Below the pieces are notes generated by a model, which saw only the letters and a program-made list of their open reading frames with translations, ran no database searches and had not been told where the DNA came from. Shown here piece after piece: positions 7,566-15,951 of a stretch of DNA of 64,000 nt (the stretch's first letter is position 1; the number at the start of each line of letters is the position of its first letter). The position numbers were made by a program, and so were the translations under genes. The DNA comes from Amycolatopsis methanolica 239 (GTDB lineage: Bacteria > Actinomycetota > Actinomycetes > Mycobacteriales > Pseudonocardiaceae), in contig NZ_CP009110.1 of the NCBI RefSeq assembly GCF_000739085.1, positions 4,836,001 through 4,900,000 of the forward strand, written 5' to 3'.

Positions 7566-7901
7566 ATGCGTCTGGTCATCGACACTTCTCAGGTGACGTT
7601 CACGGTGGGCCGGGAGGCTCAGCCGAAGACGGATCAGAACGGGATTCAGCGGGTCGAGCGCAGCACGAACGTTCCGATGTGGACTGTGCAGCTGGTTGCC
7701 ATGGACGGCTCGGGCGCGGAGGTGATCAGTGTGACCGTCGCGGCCCCGCAGGCCCCCAAGGTCAGCACTGGCACCGTCGTGACGCCCGTTGAGCTGCAGG
7801 CGATTCCGTGGGCACAGAACGGTCGCAACGGCGTGGCTTTCCGTGCAGTCGACATCAAGGCTGTCTCCGGTTCGAAGACGTCGGCGAACTCCGCTTCCTG
7901 A
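7566..7901 (+). CDS. SCO3933-family AICE regulatory protein
   Basis: The 111-residue protein starts at ATG 7566 behind ggagga. It resembles the SCO3933 family found in AICEs of Streptomyces and relatives, with conserved pieces MRLVIDTSQVTF, PMWTVQLVAMDG and ELQAIPWAQNGRNGVAFRAV. These small proteins occupy the place of the pSAM2 activator Pra, upstream of the transfer genes, and are thought to be regulators; no DNA-binding motif is obvious. It is the first gene of the rightward transcript leading to transfer and replication genes and is probably controlled by the operator cluster just upstream. Confidence 0.75.
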   Translation: MRLVIDTSQVTFTVGREAQPKTDQNGIQRVERSTNVPMWTVQLVAMDGSGAEVISVTVAAPQAPKVSTGTVVTPVELQAIPWAQNGRNGVAFRAVDIKAVSGSKTSANSAS

Positions 7902-8068
7902 CCGTGACGAACGTCTGAAGTGCTCACCCGGCACAACAGCCGGGACCTGGTCGAGCGGAACACCCTCGGCCGCTAGTCATTCCCCTCGAAGAGAAGCACG
8001 GGACCGGTCTGGTTCTTGGCGGTTCCCGTCCGGACCCGTGCCTCTTTCGTCTCCACCTTGGAGGAGTC

Positions 8069-8791
8069 GTGGCGAAGTCTATCCGCCGGGCGCGTGGCGC
8101 GCGCCGTATCGATGTCATGGAGTTCTGGCACGCGCCGAAGCAGCACTGGTTCGTGGTGAGCCTGGGCGTGTTGCTGCGCTGGCGCGCAGAGATCCTTCTG
8201 ACCGCCGTGTTCCTCGTGGGCATGGCGTGGCTGTATCACCAGGTCGGCGAGGGTTACGCCTGGCTGATCTTCACCGGGACCGTGGTGGTCGTGGTGCTGG
8301 TGCCGCAGACCCGCTGGTTCGTGTTCTCCCGGTTCTGGTGCCTGGTCGACCGGCACCGCTTGCGGACCTGCCTGCGGCAGGCGCGTGCCCGCACGATGAA
8401 CCTGGACGGCGCGCTGCCGTTCATGCTGTGGGCGCGGCCCACCAAGACCGGGGAGCGGATCTGGTTGTGGAGCCGTGCGGGCTCCTCGGCCGGGGATCTG
8501 GAAGCGGTCCTCGAGTACATCGCGCCCGCCTGCTACGCCCGTGACGCGCGGGTGCACCGGGTGCGCAAGCTGTCCACCTTGTTTGCGGTCGAGGTCATCC
8601 GTCGTGACCCGCTGGACCGCTCGACGCCGATCGACTCGCCCTTGGCGAAGCTGGCGTCTCTTGTCCGCAAGTCCCGTAGTGAGGGGACCGAGCCCATCGC
8701 GGCCGCCACGGTCACGCCGTTGCCTGTGCGGGACCGGCCTGCGCCGAGGCCGGCCGTGGTGGTCGACGACCTGTCCGACTACATCGATTGA
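8069..8791 (+). CDS. AICE membrane protein, partner of the FtsK-type transfer ATPase
   Basis: GTG at 8069 follows ttggaggag. The 240-residue product has two membrane segments, AEILLTAVFLVGMAWLYHQV and WLIFTGTVVVVVLVP, after a basic N-terminus, then a cytosolic part ending in a Pro-rich linker and VVDDLSDYID. The next gene codes a bare FtsK motor domain without membrane segments and starts 11 bases downstream, so this gene probably supplies the membrane anchor normally fused to TraB/TraSA proteins. Family-level annotation is limited to AICE conserved protein; the anchor role is inferred from position and topology. Confidence 0.75.
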   Translation: MAKSIRRARGARRIDVMEFWHAPKQHWFVVSLGVLLRWRAEILLTAVFLVGMAWLYHQVGEGYAWLIFTGTVVVVVLVPQTRWFVFSRFWCLVDRHRLRTCLRQARARTMNLDGALPFMLWARPTKTGERIWLWSRAGSSAGDLEAVLEYIAPACYARDARVHRVRKLSTLFAVEVIRRDPLDRSTPIDSPLAKLASLVRKSRSEGTEPIAAATVTPLPVRDRPAPRPAVVVDDLSDYID

Positions 8792-8802
8792 GGGGACCGG
8801 TC

Positions 8803-9609
8803 ATGCGCAAGACCACCATCCCCGTCGCGGGGTTGTCCATCTACGACCCCGTCCACCTCGGCATCTACGAAGACGGCTACGGCGTCGACATCGAACTGAT
8901 CTGGCGGAACATCCTGCTCGCCGGAGAACACGGCGCAGGCAAGTCGGTCGGACTCAACAACATCGTCGCGCACGGGGCGCTGTGCCCGGACCTGTCGTTG
9001 TGGCTGTTCGACGGCAAACAGGTCGAGCTGGGCCTGTGGCGCGAGGTTGCCGACCTGTTCGTCGGCCCCGACATCGAACGCGCTCTGACGGCGTTGGAGC
9101 GGTTGCAGGCGGAGATGGACCGCCGGTATGTCGAGCTGGATCGGGTGCGGCGGCGCAAGATCGACCGCCACGACCCGATCGACGTGATCATGGTTGTCAT
9201 CGATGAGCTGGCCCTGTTCTCGGCCACGATGGGCACCAAGGACCAGCAGGAACAGTTCGTCCGCCTGCTGCGCGACCTTGTGGCGCGGGGCCGGGCTGCC
9301 GGGATCATCGTCGTTGCTGCCACTCAGCGGCCTTCTGCCGACATCATCCCTACTTCGCTGCGGGACCTGTTCGGGTACCGCATGGCCTACCGCTGCACCA
9401 CCGATTCCAGCTCCGACATCATCCTCGGCCGGGGCTGGGCCTCCCAGGGCTTCGACGCCTCCAACATCGCGCCGGAGGAACGCGGCGTCGCCCTGCTGCT
9501 CGCCGAAGGCGGCATCCCACGGCGGATGAAGACCGCCTATCTCACCGACGCGCACATTCATTCCCTCGTCGAATACGCGCGCCAAATCCGCACTCGCAAG
9601 ACCGCCTAA
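8803..9609 (+). CDS. FtsK/SpoIIIE-type DNA transfer ATPase (TraSA/TraB-like)
   Basis: The 268-residue protein is an FtsK motor core: Walker A GEHGAGKSVGLN at about residues 43-54, Walker B VIMVVIDELALFS, and the sensor-like VVAATQRPSADIIPTSLRDL typical of the family. Proteins of this type (TraSA of pSAM2, TraB of other Streptomyces elements) alone suffice to move double-stranded DNA between mycelial cells. The ATG at 8803 is preferred over the TTG at 8788, which overlaps the preceding stop. The length is close to TraSA. Membrane segments are absent and are probably supplied by the gene just upstream. Confidence 0.9.
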   Translation: MRKTTIPVAGLSIYDPVHLGIYEDGYGVDIELIWRNILLAGEHGAGKSVGLNNIVAHGALCPDLSLWLFDGKQVELGLWREVADLFVGPDIERALTALERLQAEMDRRYVELDRVRRRKIDRHDPIDVIMVVIDELALFSATMGTKDQQEQFVRLLRDLVARGRAAGIIVVAATQRPSADIIPTSLRDLFGYRMAYRCTTDSSSDIILGRGWASQGFDASNIAPEERGVALLLAEGGIPRRMKTAYLTDAHIHSLVEYARQIRTRKTA

Positions 9610-9649
9610 TCCCCATTCGCAATTCGACTCGCAGGAGAGGACTGCCCTC

Positions 9650-9901
9650 ATGCTGACCGCAACCAAACCCATGGCCCTCACCCCCGAGCAGCTGTGGGTC
9701 TTCGTCACCGGCGACAACAACGCCGTCGACATCGCCCGCCTCGCGCACGCGCCGGAGATCGGCGGCTTCATCGCCCTGCCGATTTCCGCGTTCGACCCTT
9801 ACGCGCTGCTGCCCGCCTACGCGCCGACTGGCGAACTCTTGGAGGGCTGGCGGTGGGCCACCACCCAAGACGTCGACGCCTACGCGCATCTGTTCGCCTG
9901 A
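9650..9901 (+). CDS. Small conserved AICE protein of unknown function
   Basis: This 83-residue product starts at ATG 9650 behind aggagagga. It contains no membrane segment or known motif; the segment LTPEQLWVFVTGDNNAVDIA and a Trp-rich end (LLEGWRWATTQDVDAYAHLF) are the visible features. It lies between the transfer ATPase and the replication initiator in the same direction, 40 and 12 bases from them, so it is part of the transfer/replication operon. The function is unknown. Confidence 0.6.
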   Translation: MLTATKPMALTPEQLWVFVTGDNNAVDIARLAHAPEIGGFIALPISAFDPYALLPAYAPTGELLEGWRWATTQDVDAYAHLFA

Positions 9902-9913
9902 GCCGGAGCATCC

Positions 9914-11410
9914 TTGACCGTCTCGACCATGCCCCTCAGCCCCACCACCAAGACCGTGGTGGGGCTGGGAGCCGTCGCCGAGTCGGACATCCTGCGCCGC
10001 GCGGGTAGCCCTGACTACCGCTGGTGGCTCGCACACGTCATGCCCGCGGCTGCCTGCTCTCGGCCGGTCCGACTGCGCGTGGAAGCGGACTGGGGCGGCG
10101 GTGAGGTCGAGCGGGTCACTGACGAGATGCCGGACGGGCTGCTCTATGTCGCCTGCAAGAACCGGCGTGCCTCGGTCTGTCCGGCCTGCGCGGAGACCTA
10201 CCGGGCCGACACCTACCAGCTCGTGAAAGCGGGGCTCGTCGGCGGGAAGGGCGTACCGGAGACCGTTACCGAGCATCCGTGCTTCTTCGTCACGCTCACC
10301 GCGCCGGCCTTCGGAGCCGTTCACACTCGCGTGGTCAGCAACGGCCAGGTCAAGCCCTGTCGGCCCCGGCGGTACGCCCCGCTCTGCCCCCACGGCCGCT
10401 CCACTGAGTGCCGCGTGCGGCATGGCGAGGATGACTCGTCCGTGGGGGAGCCGATCTGCCGGGACTGCTACGACTACGACGCCCAGGCCGTCTGGAACTT
10501 CCACGCCGGGGAGCTGTGGCGGCGCACCACGATCACGCTGAACCGGTACCTCAAGGCCGCTGCCAAGGACCGAGGCGTGCAAGTGCGGCTGTCGTACGCC
10601 AAGGTCGCCGAGTACCAGCGGCGCGGCGTCGTGCACTTCCACGCCCTGATCAGGCTCGATGGCCTCGACCCGAACGACCCGAATACCATTGTCGCGCCGG
10701 ATCCGAGCATCACGCCGGAGCTGCTGAGCAGCCTTATCGACACCGCTGCGACCGTCACGCGCTTCACCACGGCACCCCACCCCCGGCGACGCACCGGCTG
10801 GACCTTGGCCTGGGGCAAGCAGCGCGACATCCGCCCCGTCCACCTCCACGCGAGCGATCACGATGACCGCGGTGCGCTGACAACCACCGCAGTGGCCGCC
10901 TACCTCGCCAAGTACGCCACCAAGGCCACCGAGGAAGCCGGGCACGTCTCCCGGCGGCTCACGCAGCTCGACGCCAACATGCACGCGGAGCGCGACAACC
11001 ACCAGTCCCGGCAGCTCGTCGCCTGCTGGCGGCTCGGGCAGCGGCCCTTCTACTACACCAGCACACAACAACGCACCGAGTGGGCCGAAGGCTGGGGCAA
11101 GCTCCAAAAGTGGGCGCACATGCTCGGCTTCGGCGGCCACTTCTCCACCAAGAGCCGCCGCTACTCCACCACCCTCACGGCGCTGAGGGCAGTCCGCAAA
11201 GCCTTTCAACGCGGCGAACACCCCGAAGAGGCGCTGCCGGCCGACACGGACCGGGACGGCGAACAGTCGACGGTCACTCTCAACTGGATCTTCGACGGCA
11301 TTGGTTGGCTGACCATCGGCGACGCCGCCTTGGCGAATAGCGCAGCCGCAAAAGCTCGTGAACGGAAGCGCGTCGCACGCGAAGAGACGGAGGAAAACCT
11401 TGGCCTATAA
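9914..11410 (+). CDS. repSA: RepSA-type rolling-circle replication initiator
   Basis: The 498-residue protein carries RepSA features: a Cys-rich segment CKNRRASVCPACAETYRADT, the initiator motif FFVTLTAPAFG, the HUH-type metal motif VVHFHALIRLDG, and YLAKYATKATEE, whose tyrosine is a candidate catalytic residue. In AICEs this protein starts rolling-circle replication of the excised circle. TTG at 9914 is spaced well from cggag and is my preferred start; ATG at 9929 is an alternative. It ends 8 bases before xis, and the repSA-xis-int order is that of pSAM2. Confidence 0.92.
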   Translation: MTVSTMPLSPTTKTVVGLGAVAESDILRRAGSPDYRWWLAHVMPAAACSRPVRLRVEADWGGGEVERVTDEMPDGLLYVACKNRRASVCPACAETYRADTYQLVKAGLVGGKGVPETVTEHPCFFVTLTAPAFGAVHTRVVSNGQVKPCRPRRYAPLCPHGRSTECRVRHGEDDSSVGEPICRDCYDYDAQAVWNFHAGELWRRTTITLNRYLKAAAKDRGVQVRLSYAKVAEYQRRGVVHFHALIRLDGLDPNDPNTIVAPDPSITPELLSSLIDTAATVTRFTTAPHPRRRTGWTLAWGKQRDIRPVHLHASDHDDRGALTTTAVAAYLAKYATKATEEAGHVSRRLTQLDANMHAERDNHQSRQLVACWRLGQRPFYYTSTQQRTEWAEGWGKLQKWAHMLGFGGHFSTKSRRYSTTLTALRAVRKAFQRGEHPEEALPADTDRDGEQSTVTLNWIFDGIGWLTIGDAALANSAAAKARERKRVAREETEENLGL

Positions 11411-11418
11411 GGAGAAAG

Positions 11419-11634
11419 ATGCACACCCGGTTGCTTGAGGGGCAGTGGTACACCACCGAGGAACTGGCACGACGGCTCGGCGTTGACGCATCGACGCTCC
11501 GGCGCTGGCGGACCGCCGAGCCCATGCAAGGTCCGCCGTTCATTCGCCTGACCTCGCGGGTGACCGTGTACAGCGCCCACGACGTCGAGGAGTGGTTGCG
11601 GAGCCATCGCGTTGAACCCGGAAGGGCGGCCTGA
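11419..11634 (+). CDS. xis: Excisionase (Xis), MerR-like winged-helix protein
   Basis: The 71-residue protein starts at ATG 11419 behind aaggagaaag. It has the AlpA/Xis-type helix-turn-helix WYTTEELARRLGVDASTLRR followed by WRTAEPMQGPPFIRL. Such proteins bend DNA at the attachment site and turn the integrase toward excision. The stop overlaps the integrase start (ATGA), so the two are translationally coupled. Confidence 0.92.
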   Translation: MHTRLLEGQWYTTEELARRLGVDASTLRRWRTAEPMQGPPFIRLTSRVTVYSAHDVEEWLRSHRVEPGRAA

Positions 11635-12830
11635 TGAGCGACAGGATCGCACTCCCGATCGGGCTCACCCTGACTTCGGACATCGAGCGTCGTCCCGGGG
11701 CGGACGGAGACCGCTTCCGCGCACGAGTGCGCTGGATCGACCCGGTAACGCGCAAACGGCCGTCGCGCTCCGAGACCTTTGGTAGCGAGGACGAGGCACT
11801 GCAGTGGATCGACCGACTTTGCACGCTGGCGGAACAGGGGGTTGATCCGGCGGCCGCAACTCAAACGCTCGCTGGCTACGGCGACGCTGTGATGCCGCTG
11901 GCTCTTCGCGGATTGGAGAGCAAGACTACTGACCCCTACCTCGCGGGCTGGCGCAAGCGCGTGGTTCCGACACTCGGTCACATCGCCGTTCGCATGATCA
12001 CCAATGGAGCGGTAGACCGGGCCGTGCACGGGTGGATCGCCGACGGGTGCGGGAAGTCCACGGTCAAGAACTCCATCGCGGTGCTCGTCCGCGTGATGGA
12101 GCAGGCCGTCCGCGATGGCATCACCGATCGCAACCCGGCGAGGATCACTGGCTGGCAGCGGTCCTACGCGCTCGCCGAGGACGAGTTGAACGATCCCCGG
12201 TCGTTGGCCCTGCCGGACTGGGAGACCCTGACCAGGCTCGCTGACGAACTCATCCGACACTCGGCGGACAAGGCTGGTCGCAACGCCTATCCCGGCTGGG
12301 GCGACGTCGTGATCTTCGCGGCGTGCACCGCGGCTCGGATCGGGGAGGTCTCAGGCTGCCGCGTCGGCGATATCGACACGGAAACGTGGACCTGGACCGT
12401 GCGCAGGCAGACGACGACCGCCCCCGGCGGGCTGATCGACAAGGGAACCAAAGGCAAGCGGGCCCGGATCGTGCCGCTGATCGAGGAGGTGCGTCCGCTC
12501 GTTCAGCGGCTTCTCGACAAAGCCGGCACTGATCCGATGGCCCGACTCTTCACCGGCCCCCGTGGCGGCCGGATCACCACGGCGGTGCTGAGGGATGCGA
12601 CCCACTGGGATGAGGTCGTCAGCAAGCTCGGGTACGAGCATCTGCGACGGCACGACCTCCGGCACACCGGTCTGACCTGGATGGCGGATGCCGGGGTGCC
12701 GGTCCACCACCTGCGCAAGATCGCCGGACACGGCTCGCTGATCACGACGCAGCGGTACCTGCATCCGGACCACGCGTCGATCACTGGTGCGGGCGAACTG
12801 CTGACCAACTACCTCCGTCGATCGGCCTAA
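11634..12830 (+). CDS. int: Tyrosine site-specific integrase
   Basis: The 398-residue protein is a phage-type tyrosine recombinase. The catalytic residues are visible: Arg in AACTAARIGEVSGCRVGDID, the HxxR box in RRHDLRHTGLTWMADAGVP, His/Gly in KIAGHGSLITTQ and the nucleophile Tyr in TTQRYLHPD. The N-terminal part has an SAM-like core-binding segment (TTDPYLAGWRKRVVPTLG). It integrates the element into tRNA-Pro(GGG), whose gene lies 0.8 kb downstream, and starts inside the xis stop codon. Confidence 0.95.
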   Translation: MSDRIALPIGLTLTSDIERRPGADGDRFRARVRWIDPVTRKRPSRSETFGSEDEALQWIDRLCTLAEQGVDPAAATQTLAGYGDAVMPLALRGLESKTTDPYLAGWRKRVVPTLGHIAVRMITNGAVDRAVHGWIADGCGKSTVKNSIAVLVRVMEQAVRDGITDRNPARITGWQRSYALAEDELNDPRSLALPDWETLTRLADELIRHSADKAGRNAYPGWGDVVIFAACTAARIGEVSGCRVGDIDTETWTWTVRRQTTTAPGGLIDKGTKGKRARIVPLIEEVRPLVQRLLDKAGTDPMARLFTGPRGGRITTAVLRDATHWDEVVSKLGYEHLRRHDLRHTGLTWMADAGVPVHHLRKIAGHGSLITTQRYLHPDHASITGAGELLTNYLRRSA

Positions 12831-13208
12831 CAGAGCCTTCTGATCGGGCCGTGGCTTATAGGGCATCCAGCGGCAGGCGCTAGCTCTGCGTCAGTTTGCT
12901 ACCACACATCATCTCCCGATTGAAGTGATGTCGATCACTATCGCGAAGATTGCGAAGGTGTTAATTGGCCGCCTTGGCAGCCGTGAGAGTTGATCTTTCA
13001 ACTATGGAACAAAGGGAACTACATGAACGTTATTCAGGCAGAACGAGTGCTCGACATAGATCCCCACCGATGGCAAGAAGCCTCAATATCTAGGGTTTGA
13101 TTAGCTGTAGAACTACCACATGTTGTGTTGACTCTGCTTGCGCAGTCCCGCGCCGCCGTTCATCCTGATCTCGAACACGCCGACAACAGCGCGTGCGAGC
13201 GAAAGTGA
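12831..13208. other. AICE right-end non-coding region
   Basis: There is no well-supported gene in these 378 bases. The GC content is lower than in the integrase gene. Two short palindromes are visible: AGTGAT-gtcg-ATCACT (12924-12939) and GTTGA-tctt-TCAAC (12989-13002). A 25-codon open frame at 13023-13100 (MNVIQAERVLDIDPHRW...) has only a weak ribosome binding site and may be a leader peptide or chance. Confidence 0.5.
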
Positions 13209-13379
13209 ATCACCGGGAAGTTCAAGATCATCCCTAGCGGCGGCCAGTGGTACTTCAACATCATCGCGAGCAACAACCATGTGCTCGCGACGAGTGAGCG
13301 ATACCGCAACCGGGGCGACGCCGAGCATGCGGCTCGGTTGATCATCAACCAGGCCGCTGGTGCCTCGATCACCTATTGA
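13209..13379 (+). pseudogene. DUF1508 (YegP-like) small protein, start codon missing or ATC
   Basis: In the frame from 13209 the product is ITGKFKIIPSGGQWYFNII followed by ASNNHVLATSERYRNRGDA and ending ASITY at TGA 13377-13379. This matches the DUF1508/YegP fold (G-K-F-x-I, WxFx2xAxNxxVxATSExY), a small domain of unknown function. A TGA stands directly before the first codon, and no ATG, GTG or TTG lies at the expected start; ATC is exactly where the usual methionine would be. It is either translated from a rare ATC start or is a fresh pseudogene. Confidence 0.65.
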
Positions 13380-13525
13380 TCGAATGAGCCGCGCGGTCAG
13401 AAGTGCGTCCACCACCTCGGGCCGCGCGGCCGCTCCTGAAACTAGTGCGATTTCTCGACAAACGCACCCGTCGACCGTCTCGCCGCACGCCGAACCACTG
13501 TGCCCGAGTCGGCCATTTAGGTACC

Positions 13526-13544
13526 TGGTCCCAAGCTGGTCCCA
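13526..13544 (+). repeat. Arm-like repeat, right copy
   Basis: Perfect copy of the 19-mer at 2299-2317, in the same orientation, between the integrase gene and the right attachment repeat. It is a candidate integrase arm-type site. Confidence 0.6.
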
Positions 13545-13586
13545 TCGAGAGACCGCCGTAGATCGAGTTCGCGCAATCGCTCGTGA

Positions 13587-13719
<133 letters not shown>

Positions 13720-14049
13720 GCCATCGCTTCCCCGAGGGGCGGCGACGGGAGATAGCTTATTACGGACCGCACACAGCCCGGTAGCGGGGTGCCCTCAAGC
13801 CGCTGGCCTGCGGGGATTCGTGGGACCGACCCCCAGGACGGTCCCACGTCCCCTCGACGGAGGACCCGCCCACGTGGCACCCACCGTGGACGGCCCACGT
13901 CCCCACTCCTGGACGGCCCGACCTTCCCCTCAGCTGAAGGACCGCCTCCGACCGGGGAGCCCACGCCCGCCCGGCCGAAGGACCGCCCCCAACCGGGGAC
14001 GCCCCCAGAAAGCCGGCGGCCCCCGCCACCGGGATCAGCGCCGAAGGGC
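13720..14049. other. GC-rich intergenic stretch with short imperfect repeats
   Basis: These 330 bases upstream of the tRNA contain no recognised gene. Two imperfect 30-bp repeats (about 13937-13966 and 13976-14008, sharing gaaggaccgcc and accgggga), together with several variants of ggacggcccacgtcccc between 13840 and 13925, make it low in complexity. It may be decayed sequence at the insertion hotspot; the tRNA promoter should lie near 13725-13765, where attagcttatta-like A/T bases occur. Confidence 0.5.
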
Positions 14050-14574
14050 TCACACCCGCGCGGCCAGCCGCCCCTGGAGCTCCGGCGCCCCGGCCAGCGC
14101 CTCCTGCACCCAGGTCGCCGCCAGGCCGGCGAAGAGCTCCCTCGGCGCGGCCGCCCAGTCGAGCGGCCCGAAGGGCGGCTCGGGGTCGTACTCGATCCCG
14201 AACCGCAGCATCTTCGCGATGTCTTCGGTGCCGAAGCACGCCGCCAGGTGCAGTGCCATGTCGATCCCCGCGGACACGCCCGCCGCGGTCAGCACCTCGC
14301 CCTCATCCACCCAGCGGCGCTTCACCGGCGTCGCGCCGAACTCGTGCAGCGCCTCCAGGAACGACCAGTGCGTGGTGGCTTCCCTGCCCGTCAACAGGCC
14401 GGCCGCGCCCAGGATCAGCGCGCCGGTGCAGACCGACGCCGTCACGGTCGCCTGCGCACTCGCCGAGCGGACGTACTCCACCAACCGCTCGTTCGTCAGC
14501 GCCCGGAGCGTGCCGGCCTGCCCACCCGGCACCACCAATGCGTACGGCGCCGGTACCAACGCGATCGTCTTCAT
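14050..14574 (-). pseudogene. DJ-1/PfpI family protein lacking its N-terminal part
   Basis: The frame from ATG 14572-14574 gives 174 residues that begin inside the fold: ALVVPGGQAGTLRALTN, the nucleophile elbow ASVCTGALILGAAGLL, then RRWVDEGEVLTAAGVSAGID. Normal members have about 60 more residues before the VVPGG strand. Upstream in this frame the sequence is only the antisense of the neighbouring regulator gene, so the 5' end is lost. The divergent neighbour is a GlxA-type AraC regulator, a common partner of such genes. Probably not functional. Confidence 0.7.
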
Positions 14575-14664
14575 GTGTCGCAGCCTGGCGCGTGCGACGC
14601 CCCGACCAACGCCGGATGTCCGAAAACCTGGGATCGTCGTCGGACAGACAGCTACCCTCGCACC

Positions 14665-15640
14665 ATGCGCCGGATGGTGATCGTCGGGTACGAGGAATCC
14701 GCCCTGCTGGACATCGCGTGCCCGGCGGACGTCCTCGACGCCGCCAACCGCTACGGCGCCACCCCGGCCTACGACGTCACCCTGGCCAGCCTCGACGGTC
14801 GCCCGATCCGCTGCCAGAACACCCTGACGCTGGCCGCCCAGGACCGGCTCGACCGGCTCCGCGGTCCGGTCGACACCCTGATCGTCGCGGGCGGCACGGG
14901 GCACGCGAAAGCCGCCGCGGACGTCAAACTAACCACCCACGTGCGCCGGGTCGCCGCGACGGCCAGGCGGGTCGCGTCGGTCCGCACGGGGACCTCCGTG
15001 CTCGCCGCGGCGGGGCTGCTCAACGGACGGCGCGCGACGACGCACTGGATGTGGGCGGGCATGCTCGGCCGGCGGTACCCCGAGGTCACCATCGACCCGG
15101 CGCCGCTGGTCATCCAGGACGGCAACGCGCACACCGCCGCGGGCGTGACGAGCGGCCTGGACCTGACGCTGTCGTTCGTCGAGGCCGACCACGGGCCGAG
15201 CCTGGCGCGCGAGGTGGCGCGCGGGCTGGTCACGTACCTGCAGCGGCCGGGCAACCAGGCGCAGGTGAGCATGTTCCACGCCGCGCCGCCGCCCGAGCAC
15301 CGCCTGGTGGCCGACCTGGCGGGCCCACATCACCGCCCACCCGGACGGCGATTTGTCGACCCGGACGCTGGCAGAGCGGGCGGGACCGAGCGAGCGGCAG
15401 CTGACCAGGCTGTTCCAGGAGCACCTCGGAACGCCGCCCGGCCGGTTCGTCAGGCGGGCGCGAACCGAGGCGGCGTCCCAGCTGCTGGCCACCACGGACC
15501 TACCGCTGACCGCCGTCGCGCGGCGGTGCGGGTTCAGCTCGGCCGAAACACTGCGGCAGGCGTTCGTGGAGCTGTGCGGGACACCGCCGTCGGCGTACCG
15601 CCGGGTGCACCGGCGCCCGGCATCGCCTGAGCTGCGGCGC
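14665..15640 (+). pseudogene. GlxA-family AraC regulator with single-base frameshift
   Basis: From ATG 14665 the frame encodes a DJ-1-like ligand domain (MRRMVIVGYEESALLDIACP, LIVAGGTGHAKAA, VRTGTSVLAAAGLLNGRRAT, DGNAHTAAGVTSGLDL). At about 15319-15323 an extra G in gcgggccc shifts the frame. The AraC DNA-binding domain then continues in another frame (STRTLAERAGPSERQLTRLF, ARRCGFSSAETLRQAFVELC, GTPPSAYRRVH). With one G removed, the text reads smoothly through ADLAAHITAHPDGDLSTRTL. It is either a pseudogene or a sequencing error. The 3' end is not sharply defined because the second frame stays open to 15952. Confidence 0.8.
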
Positions 15641-15663
15641 GCGCCCGGACGTTCCGTCGTGCG

Positions 15664-15881
15664 CTTGCGGACATCCCGCGCTGGACCGGTCGCGGGGCCG
15701 GAGAGCGTGGTGGTCCGGGGGCGGGCCGCCGGCCTCAACGCCGCTGATCTGCGGCAGGCACGAGACCGAGGGGCACTCGCGGGTGCCCATCGACGCGACC
15801 TTTCCGCTCGGCCAGTTCGACGGCGCCGACACCCGCCTCGCCCGGCCGGGCAAGTTCGGCAAGATCATCCTGCTGCCCTGA
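15664..15881 (+). pseudogene. Quinone oxidoreductase (MDR) with large internal deletion
   Basis: The first piece reads GPESVVVRGRAAGLNAADLR, the N-terminus of a zinc-free NADPH:quinone reductase. About 35 bases later, in another frame, comes the C-terminus of the same family: HSRVPIDATFPLGQFDGADT, then RLARPGKFGKIILLP and TGA at 15879-15881. Some 240 central residues, including the nucleotide-binding domain, are missing. It is a clear remnant in the decayed strip beside the AICE. Confidence 0.7.
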
Positions 15882-15951
15882 CGATCTCCGCGGGCCGGGA
15901 CCGGGCACCACGCCGCGAGCGGGCGTTACCGAATCTCTACAGTAGGGCCTG

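Noticed and set aside
13023..13100. 25-codon ORF in the AICE right end as a gene
   Set aside because: Weak ribosome binding site, no family resemblance and no context support; mentioned only within the region note.
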